Below, piece after piece: positions 48,493-58,556 of a stretch of DNA of 64,000 nucleotides. Origin of the DNA: Avena insularis (taxonomy: Eukaryota > Streptophyta > Magnoliopsida > Poales > Poaceae); NCBI GenBank assembly GCA_023614405.1, contig CM042697.1:469756792-469820791 (forward strand), written 5' to 3'. Within the stretch, counting starts at the first letter, position 1. The number at the start of each line of letters is the position of its first letter. Both the position numbers and the translations under genes were made by a program. A model generated the notes under the pieces. That model was not told the DNA's origin. It made no database searches and saw only the letters and a list, made by a program, of their open reading frames with translations.

Positions 48493-48573
48493 GTCAAATT
48501 CATTACTTCATAGTTTTTTTTAGAGAGTCAAATTCATTAGTTTTTTTTTGTTGAGAATCGTCAAATTCATTAG
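48493..48573 (-). repeat. Three copies of one 13-bp target separated by T-run micro-insertions
   Basis: GTCAAATTCATTA occurs at 48493, 48527 and 48560. The spacers are CTTCATAGTTTTTTTTAGAGA and GTTTTTTTTTGTTGAGAATC. On the minus strand both spacers end in A runs preceded by short words (TCTCTA and TTCTCAAC), as do extremely truncated retroposon tails flanked by target duplications. Confidence 0.6.
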
Positions 48574-48783
48574 TGAAACTTTAACAATAGAACCCCATAC
48601 TTTTTGGACGTTGCTACACAACGACTGGTCTAAAAATAACAATTTTTGGCAGATCAGACAGCTTGTGCACGGACCAAGCAAGCGTCCACGTGAATATGTT
48701 TGACATGCACTAATTAAGATTGATTTTGTCTCTAAACAGAGTTAATTAACAATGGTTTAGTATCTACGCACAAATAAATAAAA

Positions 48784-49645
48784 ATGAAATTCAAAATGTT
48801 TTGTAGGTTAAACCATTTATCTGATTTAAAATTCGTTTTCACTGTTAAACTAGTCGCGTCGAGATCTTCAAAACTAGATCCCATATTGATATGTTTTGAC
48901 GACTTTTTTTCAAACCCAAAAAGTTATCCGCATGTAACACGTAACTTATCCAGGCTGTACTATATAAGTTATCTACCAGTTAACACATAAGTTACCCACC
49001 GTACGAACGGATTGTGTATTTAAGTTTTTATATGCGTGTGAAAACATAAATGTGAACTCTAATTTAGGATCCTCTGTTTACGATATAATAAATGAACTCT
49101 TATGCCACATCAACCAACCGAAGTTGTAGTAAACAAATGTAACATGCGATCAGTAGTTTATCGGTTCGGCTTTATCGCCCGTTGCCGCTACCACATCATA
49201 CGGATGACGAAGCCTCAAAAAGTGTAAGGGTGCCGAGTCTTTCATTGTTCGTCGATGCGAACGCATCGACGTCAACAAAGTCTCGATACCCCTTTCAATT
49301 AAATTAGCCCGTAGCTCATATCTAATAAATAAACTAAAATACATGGACAACCGAGATTTTATGATGCAAAAAATACAAAAGTTACCCACATGAGAAATAC
49401 GAGAACGGCTCGGTCAAATTCGTTTATAGGTGGATAACTTATATGTTATAGGGTGGATAACTTATATACTATGGCATGGATAACTCATGTATTAGAGGTG
49501 GATAACTTGTTGGTCCAAAAAAAATTCATCGAAACATATTAACATGAGATCTAGTTTTGAAGATCTCATCGTAATTAGCTCAACGGTGAAAACGGATCCT
49601 AAATCGAATGAATGGTTTGATCTATAAAATATTTTAAATTTTTGA
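48784..49645. mobile_element. Foldback element with about 230-bp inverted arms (Mutator-like type possible)
   Basis: The left arm (about 48784-49015) and the reverse complement of the right arm (about 49405-49645) align over most of their length: shared words include GAGATCTTCAAAACTAGATC, ATATGTTT.GA.GA, and two to three repeats of AAGTTATC.ACC. The centre (49015-49405) is unrelated single-copy-looking DNA without a gene. Long arms and no coding capacity fit a Mutator-like MITE or a foldback element. The ends and the target duplication are not resolved. Confidence 0.6.
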
Positions 49646-50987
49646 TTTCATCCTCAGCTGACTCTAGCTCACGTTCACACTTCAGCCTCACGCGGACACA
49701 CTTTCAAATCCCGCCTAATCAAACCGCAAAACGTCAGCCCGCCAGGTTTTATAATCCATCGACCGGTCGGAAGATAGATTTCCCGTACTTTTTTTTGAGA
49801 TTCTGGAGCCCTATACTTACTGCTTGGTGGCAAAGCGGAAGAGAAAGAGGCCCACGGCCCATGTGTACGAACCGAAACAATTCGTCAGTTGGTCGTCATC
49901 CTTCCGAGAAACAGAGCTCTGGACTCGAGCTCTGTCATGGCGCCGCCACCCGCCCCGCGATTCCAAGGAGGAAATAGGTGGGGTGGGGTAAACGGTACCC
50001 ACGGCCTAGCTAAGGCATGGCGGATGCCATAGCTCGCCACACGGCCTCCTTGGCCAGTTACGCCGACTCGGTATTTACCCTTAACCAGTTTCACCCCTAG
50101 TGGAAAACCTCCGAAGCTTCATCCCTACTTTTTTTTAGAGGAATTGTTTCAGAAATGGCGAATCCGTCAGCAAATGGCTGGGAGGGTGACTGTCACTCGT
50201 GCATCACATGCTCAGAGCTAGTCAATAAAAAAAATAAAAAAGAGGAGCACTAGCCCCAAAAAATCAATAAAGCTTTGCTTGGTGCACCGCTGGCTTCCTT
50301 CAATGACAACGACTGCCCTCCACTACTTTGCTTGCTTACCCATTCTTGACTGGTTTCATCTGCAGCTCATCCACACTACTCAGGGTACGCGTCTATGGCG
50401 ACCGGCAGGTCTTCGCTGGGTGAGTTGTAATCTTTTCCCCCGTGCACTAATACTTCAGTAGCCTGCTTCTTGTTAAAACTGTTCTGAAATTTCTCTTCTA
50501 ATGAGAATCGATTGAGCATGTCTGGGTTGATTCTCTCTGTAGTTTGCATCCTTTCGAATTTCAGCCTGAGTTTTTGAGACCCCAAAGTTGGTAATACTAC
50601 TAAACTTCCTTCTTCAAATATTTTAGATCTGAAACTGTGAAGGTGTGGTTTTTGTGTTTTGTTTTGTGGATGGATCAGTTTCTTGGATATTGGGATAATT
50701 CTTGGTTCTTTGGATCAGATTGAACATGACCACGGACTAAAAAGTTTAGCGTTCCAGTTACAAATACAGTAAACAAGTCAGATCTCTAGTTAGACCGGAT
50801 TTGGTTGCCGATTTCCCATTAGATATCTTCACTGTTATTGTTCTAGGCACGGGCTAATTTAACAGTATCCGCTTCCATTCATGCAACTCCAATGCAAGAA
50901 AGAGAAGAATACTGGAGCATCACTATAGCTGCAGACCCAAGACCAGGCTTCATCCGTAACCACAGCGATAGATATGAATGCTAGCTA
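49646..50987. other. Intergenic and presumed 5' region of the kinase-MSP-C2 gene
   Basis: No complete gene. A T run with TGAGATTC (49789-49803) resembles a reversed LINE tail. The segment around 50393-50420 (ATGGCGACCGGCAGG, then a GTGAGT donor) could be a first, mostly untranslated exon of the downstream gene, but its frame does not join the first certain exon, so it is not included in the CDS. The minus frame at 50376-50585 is not supported. Confidence 0.3.
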
Positions 50988-51238
50988 CTCCCTCCATCCC
51001 AAAATGTGAGGCACCCTTAATATTTGCTTGACTTCAACTTAGAACTTTGACTATGATTTATACCTATAATAGACCCACAACTATAAAGATATAGGAAACG
51101 AAAGATTTTTGCAAGAGAAACGCAATGATGTCATCTATGCATTCCCAGTCCACATAATCTGGCATATATTAGTGGTCAGAGTCGTGCATCGAAGACCGTG
51201 CAAAATAAAACATGCCTTACATTTTAGGACAGAGGGAG
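50988..51238. mobile_element. Stowaway MITE upstream of the kinase-MSP-C2 gene
   Basis: Starts CTCCCTCCATCCCAAAATGTGAGGC and ends GCCTTACATTTTAGGACAGAGGGAG, with TA flanks (50986-50987 and 51239-51240). 251 bp, non-coding; it lies about 540 bp before the first certain start codon, in the promoter or leader. Confidence 0.88.
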
Positions 51239-51774
51239 TACATCTTCGGCAAACAGTTTAGGAATATTATCTCTATTAGGAACCACATATTATACTAGGA
51301 ACCATGGATCAAGAAACAAGAAAATTGGTTGCAGACCCTTGTCGACACGGCAGGGGATGTAACCCAGTGCACAACAGAGGGCGAACTTTTTTTACCCCCT
51401 TGCACTCCTGCCCTAAATAACCATCCTAATCCCCTCCTAGCCTTTCTGATTCCTCAGCTTGTGCTCCTATGCTTCTAGTTCCAGATTGCTCTTAGCTAAG
51501 GTATCGCACAATGGCACTACAAAGGTTGTGGCTTAATAGAACTTTTCAACACCATACCTAACATGTAGTCCATGTGTAAACTATTACTTGGAGGGAACTT
51601 GGTACACCTAACATTTTTGGGTGTTTAATATGAAAACATAATTCATTTGTGCTCTGTTCTACAGTTTTCTTGTTCTGGTGAATTCGATGACAAGTTGCTA
51701 CATCACAACTTATTGGAGGTTCTTTGCACCCTGCTATTAATTTGATAAAGTTGTTCACACAATCAAAAAGGAAA

Positions 51775-54700
51775 ATGGACAGTGATTCTAGCAGACGTGA
51801 TAACCAGGAGAGCAAATCGCAGAGCCATGGTGAAAGTTCAAAACCAGATATTATGCAATTGCAATATTTGAAAGAGATCACAAACGACTTCTCTGATGAG
51901 CGAATTCTTGGTCAAGGTGGTTTTGGTGTGGTATACAAGGTAAGCCTAAAGCATTTTCATTTTTCATTTGCTATATAAGTGTTAACTGTTTTGGAAACCC
52001 GTAGCTAGTAATAAGAGAATTTGAACAGGGAGTTCTTCAAACTGGGGAAATGGTTGCTGTAAAGAAGCTTCTGCAGCCAATGCCGAATTTTCTAAAGCAA
52101 TTTAAGAACGAGGTTGATCTTCTCGCGAGGCTTAGGCACCCAAATATAGTGCGATTAATAGGGTACTGCTATGAAACGCACAATGTACACATGGATTACA
52201 ATGGGAAATACATTTTTGCTGAGGTGACACAAAGTTTGCTTTGCTTGGAATTTCTGCCCAAGGGAAGCCTTGATGCCTATATTTCAGGTATTACAATTCA
52301 ATATGGGGCATTTCTTGTCTTTCTTGGAGATAATAATTTTTGTTGTTTGAGTATAGCTGTTGAAAATCACACTCCGTTCACATATATTATGAATGTTGCA
52401 ACATATCGATGTACTTCCGAATTAAGTGGCACATATTTGTCTAGATTAGCATGTGTCTACACACTGAAACGCGTCTAGATGCATACGTATCTAGACAAAT
52501 CTGTGTCACTTAATTTGGAACGGAGGTAGTATGACAGTGATATAGGTCTTGGATGAAAAAATTGAACATACAGTATAACTTTCAAGTCCTTTCAAATATA
52601 ATGCAGAGCACATCAATAATTGATTTTCGGAGAACATTTGTTGAATGCTCTCCTTTGGTTACAAAACGCAGATGAATCTTGTGGACTTGATTGGCGAACA
52701 CGCTACACAATAATTGAGGGTATTTGCAATGGTTTACAGTACCTTCACGAGCAAGGCGAACCTATTATTCACATGGACTTAAAACCAGCGAACATATTGC
52801 TCACTGACAATATGGTGCCCAAAGTTACTGACTTTGGTCTGTCAAGACTGCTTGACCAACAACAAACTATGTGCACCTTAATCACTACTGGAACACGGTA
52901 AGTGAATTGTGTCTTATTAATCCATTGCCTTTTGGTGATCAGTGAATTGTGTTTTTTTACAATTTTATCTACACTTTTATGTTCACATCCTCATCTTGTG
53001 ATGCAGAGGTTACATGCCACCAGAATACATACAAGGTGGTACAATCACGCCGATGTCAGACATATTCAGTTTAGGTGTAATAATCTTGGAGTTGGTCACA
53101 GGACATAGAGACTACCCAGACGTTACGAGAACATCTTCTGAGGACTTCATTGATCTTGTAAGAAAACTTCTGTTACTTCCAACATGGAGGTCCAAGGTGA
53201 CTATGTTACATTTAACTTTGCATAGTAATAACATTCTAGAAATTGTATTCTGATTTCACAGACAGTTAAAAAATGGAGCGATGTGCTGGAGAAAGCACCA
53301 GGGTATACGTCACTGGAAATAGATTGCCAACAAATAAAAAATTGCATTCAGATAGGTTTAATCTGTGTAAATCCCGAGCGCACCAAAAGGCCTACAGCAG
53401 CAAAAGTTATTAAGATGCTTCAAGGACTGGAAAGTATGGACTATGAAGGGGTCAATGAGGTAACATCGTCTGCATCACAGGTACTATGACTTAATGGTAT
53501 TGCACGGCATGTTATGTACTCTCTCTGTCTCAAAATAGATGTCTTAGATTTGTCAAATTTTGTATAAATCTAGACACTATTTAGTATATAGATTCATCCA
53601 AATTTTGAAAAACCTGAGACATCTATTTTAAGACGGAGGAAGTATTTGGTATCCCCCACACCACTACGAGACCAAACACACCAACCGCATTATGTTTGTA
53701 CTGCTACCTCTACTACTGTAGTGCTAGTCCCTACACCTACTCTTAGGCCTGTAAATGGTTTGGTCTCAGACTGGCTGAATGGATTGGATTTAGAAATGGG
53801 TGCAAATTTGATGGGTTCAAATCGTTTGGGAGGCACATGTGGTTTGGTGTGGGTCAATTTTTCATGTGGTTGACTTTTAAATTGTTTGGAGTCAGAGGGA
53901 CCAAAAGTGGACCTTTTTCTTCTCAAAAAAAAAGTGGACCTTTTCCCAATCAACTTGACTTTAGCCTCCTTTTCTTTTCCAACATCTTGTGATCGACATA
54001 CTGCCCCAGTTGAAGTAATATTCTGAAACAATATAGCTTGAAATAATAACATTACAATTTAGAAATAAACAAGATGAATCTTATTTTACAAGGACCCTCC
54101 TTTGTATATTTCAAAAGGCAATAGAAGCCCTAATTCTCTCCAATATTTATCATTATATTTACTATATTTTTAAAGATGAGTTCAGTGGGCGTGGATGCGC
54201 CGTTTAAACCTCCTAGGAGGCTTGTAAACAAACTCTACCTTTTCAATATAATAAAACGCAAAGAGCTTTTTGTGTTTTCTCAAAAAAAAAGATGAGTTCA
54301 GTATCTTTGTTAACTAGAACTGGAAGCTGTATACTTTTACTGAAAGAGCCAATGGTGTTGGTCTAAAAGTGATTCCTAATTAATGCCAGGAGCTTTTTTT
54401 TTACAGAGTAGGTCGGGTCCAAGAGAGTTGCTTGATATCTACCCCCTCGAGCTCTGCTTGAGCTCGGAGCCAGACAAACCGTCCCACGTAAAGCTAACAA
54501 ACAAGACAGATGGATTTGTCGCCTTTCATTTTAAGGCTACCAGGGCAATTAATAAGTACTGCATTGAGCCGGCTAGTGGGTTTCTGTGGCCACGGTCCCC
54601 TCTTAATGTAGCTGTCACGATGGAAGAGCGATGTCTATTGCCACCGGGCTTGCGGTTTGGTGATGAATTCCTTGTACAGAGCATCATGGTGAGCAGGGAG

Positions 54701-55644
54701 AGAGTCATATCTGTGGACATCACGGAAGATACTTTTAACAGAGTATCAAGCAAGGCAGTGCAAAAGGTAAACTTGTCATTTGTGTATGGTCCACTTGCCC
54801 AACCGCCACTCCTGTTACCTGAAGGATCTGAGGAGACAGAGACCACAAATCTGCAGCAATTGGAATGCTTTCCTGTAAGTTCATTCGAACTAAAACTTCA
54901 CTAGCTATAATCTAATCAGCTCGGGTGGTCAGTAGAAGTTGCGCTTCCTAGCCTACATACGAGCTTTAATAGATGCAATGCTGAGAAGTTTTGGCATGGA
55001 TTTATTAGCAAGTACTAGGTTAAATTAATGTAATTGGGCCACTCTTTGCTTCTGACGACTAGGACAAAAGAACAAGCAGTAAAGTTGAAGCTCGGTGGAT
55101 TGAGCTAGTAATAATTGAAGCTAGGGATCTTGTTCCTGCTCATCTGAGTGAGACTAGTGATCCTTATGTCAGGGTGCATTATGGGAATATCAAGAAGCGA
55201 ACCAAGGTTCGGTGATGAATCATGCCTGTATTTTTCGTCAATCAAGAAGTTTTGCTGATGAAAGTGAATTCCCCAGTTCCTTAAAAAAAACTGAATTCCC
55301 CAGAATCCAGATGAAACTGAATAATTCCTTGAATGCAGGTCATCTGCAAGACACAGGCTCCACAGTGGAACCAGACATTCGAGTTTGCGGAGACTGGAGA
55401 ACCCCTGATCTTGCACGTCAAGGACAATAACGCGGTCCTTCCAACCGCCAACATAGGGAACTGCACCGTCGAATACAGCATGTTTTCTCCGAACGAACGC
55501 GCCGATAAATGGATACCTCTGCAAGGAGTGCGGAGCGGAGAAATCCACGTGAAGTTCATAAGGAGAGTCGTGGTCTCGAAGAAGAAAACCGACCTCTTAC
55601 GGGCGATCATACTCATAAATGCACGTAATAATTCATGTGTATAA
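51775..55644 (+). CDS. Cytoplasmic non-RD protein kinase fused to MSP and C2 domains
   Basis: Eight exons: 51775-51939, 52029-52287, 52672-52897, 53007-53157, 53262-53480, 54407-54874, 55063-55206, 55339-55644; all GT-AG, total 646 codons including stop. No signal peptide or membrane segment. Kinase, residues about 40-330: glycine loop [14 protein letters not shown] lysine, NEVDLL glutamate, HMDLKPAN catalytic loop (residues 175-182, Met in place of the RD arginine), DFG at 195-197, PPE. The kinase resembles the large grass receptor-like cytoplasmic group with LDWRTRY and GYMPPEY. MSP (VAMP-associated) domain, residues 345-470 ([23 protein letters not shown]). C2, residues 507-620 ([20 protein letters not shown]-like [24 protein letters not shown]). 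Kinase-MSP is the architecture of wheat Snn3-D1; the C2 is additional. The donor at 53460 is an alternative exon 5 end (7 residues shorter). Role in defence is inferred only. Confidence 0.9.
52414..52529. mobile_element. Decayed Stowaway-like MITE in intron 2 of the kinase gene
   Basis: Left CTTCCGAATTAAGTGGCACA and right GTGTCACTTAATTTGGAACGGAGGTAG are inverted repeats; TA lies at both sides. Inner TAGATGCATACGTATCTAGACAAAT pairs with TTTGTCTAGATTAGCATG. Part of the CTCCCTCCG terminus is lost on the left. Confidence 0.75.
53519..53642. mobile_element. Stowaway MITE in intron 5 of the kinase gene
   Basis: Starts CTCTCTCTGTCTCAAAATAG and ends TTTTAAGACGGAGGAAG; TA flanks at 53517-53518 and 53643-53644. 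124 bp, arms paired over most of their length (ATGTCTTAGATTTGTC with AACCTGAGACAT). Confidence 0.85.
53903..53944 (+). repeat. 15-bp target duplication around a 12-bp poly(A) micro-insertion
   Basis: AAAAGTGGACCTTTT occurs at 53903-53917 and 53930-53944; between them is only TCTTCTCAAAAA. The insert matches the last bases of the LINE-type tail found 340 bp downstream (TTTTCTCAAAAAA). It lies in intron 5 of the kinase gene. Confidence 0.65.
54187..54287 (+). mobile_element. 101-bp truncated LINE/SINE insertion with 15-bp target duplication
   Basis: The target duplication AAAGATGAGTTCAGT stands at 54172-54186 and 54288-54302. The insert starts GGGCGTGGATGCG and ends in ATAATAAAACGCAAAGAGC, TTTTTGTGTTTTCTC and an A run, the typical 3' trailer of Triticeae LINEs. 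It is inserted on the gene's sense strand in intron 5 of the kinase gene. Confidence 0.85.
55265..55303 (+). repeat. 12-bp target duplication around a 15-bp poly(A) micro-insertion
   Basis: TGAATTCCCCAG at 55265-55276 and 55292-55303, separated by TTCCTTAAAAAAAAC. It lies in intron 7 of the kinase gene, between the two C2-coding exons. Confidence 0.6.
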
Positions 55645-56479
55645 AAGATACTGTAATTAATAGTAGTACTCAAAAATATCAAAAGTCAGCTTCAACTTGA
55701 AATGAGTTCCAGAAAAAAAAAAGAGCTACTGTATAATTCAGCAATGTTTCTATAGAAAGCAAGGACACGTGTCTAATTATTCCTTTTGAAAGTGTAGTGC
55801 ACACTTTCTCCATAGCAATCTGCTAAACGTTGCAGTGGACAAGGATGGTGCGACTGACAACAATATATATTTGCCTCTGCTGTATCTCTTCAGCCGTATC
55901 GCATGCTTCAACCACATTTCCCCCTTGTTTCGGCTCCAACGCGCGCGGTTTTACCAGTTGCACCTCCCATATATATACAGTGTGTTTACTACAGTATATA
56001 TGTTTTTTACAGTTGCGAGGCAGTTGCACTTCACCGGGCGTCCAAGTCCATTTTCTTCCCTTGGCGACACGACGCGACAGGGGTCTCAAAGTGCTTTGTG
56101 TGAGCGCAAGTCCATCCACGAGGCCGATGCAATCCTCAACAAGAAATTAACATGGGAACTTTTTGTCCAATTCACCCGGACCGGACCAGAAACATTTTTA
56201 CCATTTCATCCTGGAGAGTATACGTCGTTTATGTATCTCTTCATTATCCCCCTCCCCTTTCCTCTAGAAATGGAGCAGCACAACCAAGAGGAAAATCTGG
56301 GTTACTCGTCAGCGCCCGCTATTTATGCACTCCCACTTCCTCGCTTCAGAAAATCGGACTCCACCTCAATCTCAACTAATTCAGCAAGTTCAAGGCCACC
56401 ATAGCTCGATCGGCCACAGGGCATTCAAACAACAAGCGAGAAAAAGACTCAACAGGCTCAGCACCAAAATCGTGCTCTG
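55645..56479. other. Downstream and intergenic DNA
   Basis: Trailer of the kinase gene followed by DNA without a supported gene. The plus-strand frame at 55835-56404 (189 codons) has no motif and ordinary intergenic composition, so it is not called. Confidence 0.4.
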
Positions 56480-57730
56480 TCCCTAGTGACTAGGAAGATT
56501 GTACACTGTAAACCCCAGAGGATCAGTGCATCTTCCGAGGACAAGAGCATCCGCTCTACAAGCAACAGATATAAAAGAAGAATTTTGCAATAATCCATGC
56601 AACCCGATCACCAAAACTTCTCCTAACAGGCAGTTTGAGTTGCACCAAACGCACACGAACGAACTCAAGTTCTGGCACAAGCACAAGCACCAGACTGTCC
56701 ACCAGAACCAGCAACCCAAAGACAGGTTCCCTTCAAATTTTCCTGGGCAGCAAAAGTAAACAGATCCTTCGTCGTCTTGATGCCATTTGATTATATCGTT
56801 GTAGCACCAACAACTGTGCGTGAAGCTTGGTGAGAGGTCGGCAATCGCCCCCATTCTGCACAGTAAGAGACAAAACTAGATAAGATTATATGATGGGGTA
56901 GGAGAGGGGCACACTCTTCCACTCAACATCATTTCATTTCTACCTGTACAAATGAATCAAGCAATACAAGGAAATACCCGCACCAGAAAAGGATCCCATC
57001 TGGAACTACAATGTTGGAAGTACACAGCAAAGAAATTGCCTCTTTCATTTGGGCAGGTTTCGCGGGCAAGCGTCTAGTGCATAACTGGGACTAGGTTATC
57101 CTATCCAAAACAGCAAAGCTCTGATCATTTAATTGTTTCGCAAACTGCTCTAGGCAATGTTAAGGCCTGATCAGCAAAACTTTGACCAGGTTAACCAACT
57201 CACAAGGCCTATTCAGCGCAAGATAAGTACCAGAGCAGTCAATGAAACATACAACACCAACTGCGCATTCACCATTGGGCGGGTGTGCAAAATGGTTACA
57301 CCACAACCCGTCCAAACTGGTAGTTCACAATTTTGTACTAGCTTCGCCCCTGCAACCTGAAGCAAAATGAACTATAAAACTGGTAGCCGGTTCCACGGTT
57401 TTTGGTGTTAAACCGTTTCTGAACACCGTTATTCACCATGGAGTTATTTGGTCAGCTGCCTACTTAATCCGCCTAAGACTGGTTCCACACAGGAAAATTC
57501 GTTACTTAATCCGCCTAAGGCCAGTTCCAAACATCAACTTTATTTTTTCCTCTGGCTTGTATCAACATAAATCACGCACAACTCATAGTTACCTAGAGTT
57601 AACCAGATCTACAGCATAACTCAATATCTGCATAATATAACAGTAAAAAGGATGGGTTCTTACATATCTACAATCAAGAAGAAATCCAGAAAAGAAAACC
57701 AGAACCGACCTGCATACAAATATCTATCTA
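56480..57730 (-). other. Possible 3' transcribed part of the F-box-associated gene
   Basis: On the minus strand the sequence is neither AT-rich nor repeat-like and contains transcript-like stretches, but no conserved coding block. It lies just downstream of the F-box-associated fragment, whose last codons abut a possible donor (GGAG then GTACAAAC at about 58020), so untranslated 3' exons are plausible. Transcript data would decide. Confidence 0.25.
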
Positions 57731-57738
57731 CTCATCCA

Positions 57739-57913
57739 GTGGCGGCGCCAGGAATTTGCCTCTCGGTATTCACTTTGCTAATTTGGTATTCATTTTGCTA
57801 AAATCATCTCTATTTTGCTAAAAACCCTCGCTGTTTTGCCAAAAAAAAAAACTGTTTTGCTAAATTCTTTGGTATTCACTTGAATACCTAGGAATACCCC
57901 TAGCGCCGCGCCT
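57739..57913. mobile_element. hAT-like MITE
   Basis: Left end GTGGCGGCGCCAGGAAT and right end AGCGCCGCGCCT are imperfect inverted repeats. The flanks CTCATCCA (57731-57738) and CTCATCGA (57914-57921) agree in seven of eight bases, as expected for hAT insertion. The centre repeats ATTTTGCTAAA several times and holds an A run. Confidence 0.6.
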
Positions 57914-58010
57914 CTCATCGACATATTGGGAACTGAAATAGTATTCAATAATGGCATGTTTAGTGTTCATGAATTCGTCAGTACATGTTTGAGAAACAAA
58001 TACTGCAAGG

Positions 58011-58556
58011 CTAGTTTGTACCTCCAGTGTAGAAGCTCATGCAGGGAATGACCTTTTCCATGTGTCTGTCATGCACCTTCTTGCCTTGGCCTGAATTGAT
58101 ATCAACTGTGTACAACCCAAACAATGTACTCAGGAAGATGACGCAAACACCTTCCGCAAAACCAACTGCTGACACGTCCGACATGTGTGAGAGGACATCA
58201 GGTCCGAGGTCGATGATCCAGTGTCGCGCCCATCCCACAGCTCCTTTGGGACCAACCTCCATTGACCATAGGAAGAGCCTAGGCTTCATGACGGACGCAA
58301 ACAGCAGCATGCCATCCTGCTCCACCCCCATGAGGTCAATGTACTTGGGGTGGTTTGTGTCCGGGGTATGAATCACAGTTTTTGCTCATCCATGTTGTAC
58401 TCGACGACATTGTCACTGCAATCACAGGGGGCATAGACCTTATTATTCCCCACAACAGCACTCTGTCCCGTGAAATTGATGCGCTTTGGGTTCTCAACGG
58501 AGATCATGTCGCTCCACTTACAAGTCTCTGATGAGTAGACGGTGGCGAGTGCTTTT
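58011..58556 (-). pseudogene. F-box-associated (kelch/DUF-type) gene fragment, broken
   Basis: Minus-strand translation gives blocks of a large grass F-box family's C-terminal region: TVYSSETCKWSDMISVENP, INFTGQSAVVGNNKVYAPC and NVVEYNMDEQK (58550-58385), then after a frame change in an A run near 58380, VIHTPDTNHPKYIDLMGVEQ and MLLFASVMKPRLFLWSME through TLFGLYTVDINSG to a stop at 58011-58013. The N-terminal F-box part is absent: a Copia element enters at 58557, and the rest, if it exists, is beyond the window. Such proteins are substrate receptors of SCF ubiquitin ligases; this copy is unlikely to work. Confidence 0.72.

Noticed and set aside
50393..50420. Possible coding first exon of the kinase gene (ATGGCGACCGGCAGG before GTGAGT)
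   Set aside because: No acceptor brings it into frame with the first certain kinase exon; at most it is an untranslated exon.
52572..52671. Alternative acceptor at about 52606 for kinase exon 3
   Set aside because: Using it gives a stop within a few codons; the acceptor at 52671 joins the conserved SLDAYIS and DESCGLDW blocks in phase.
55835..56404. 189-codon plus-strand frame after the kinase gene
   Set aside because: No motif, no splice partners and ordinary intergenic composition.
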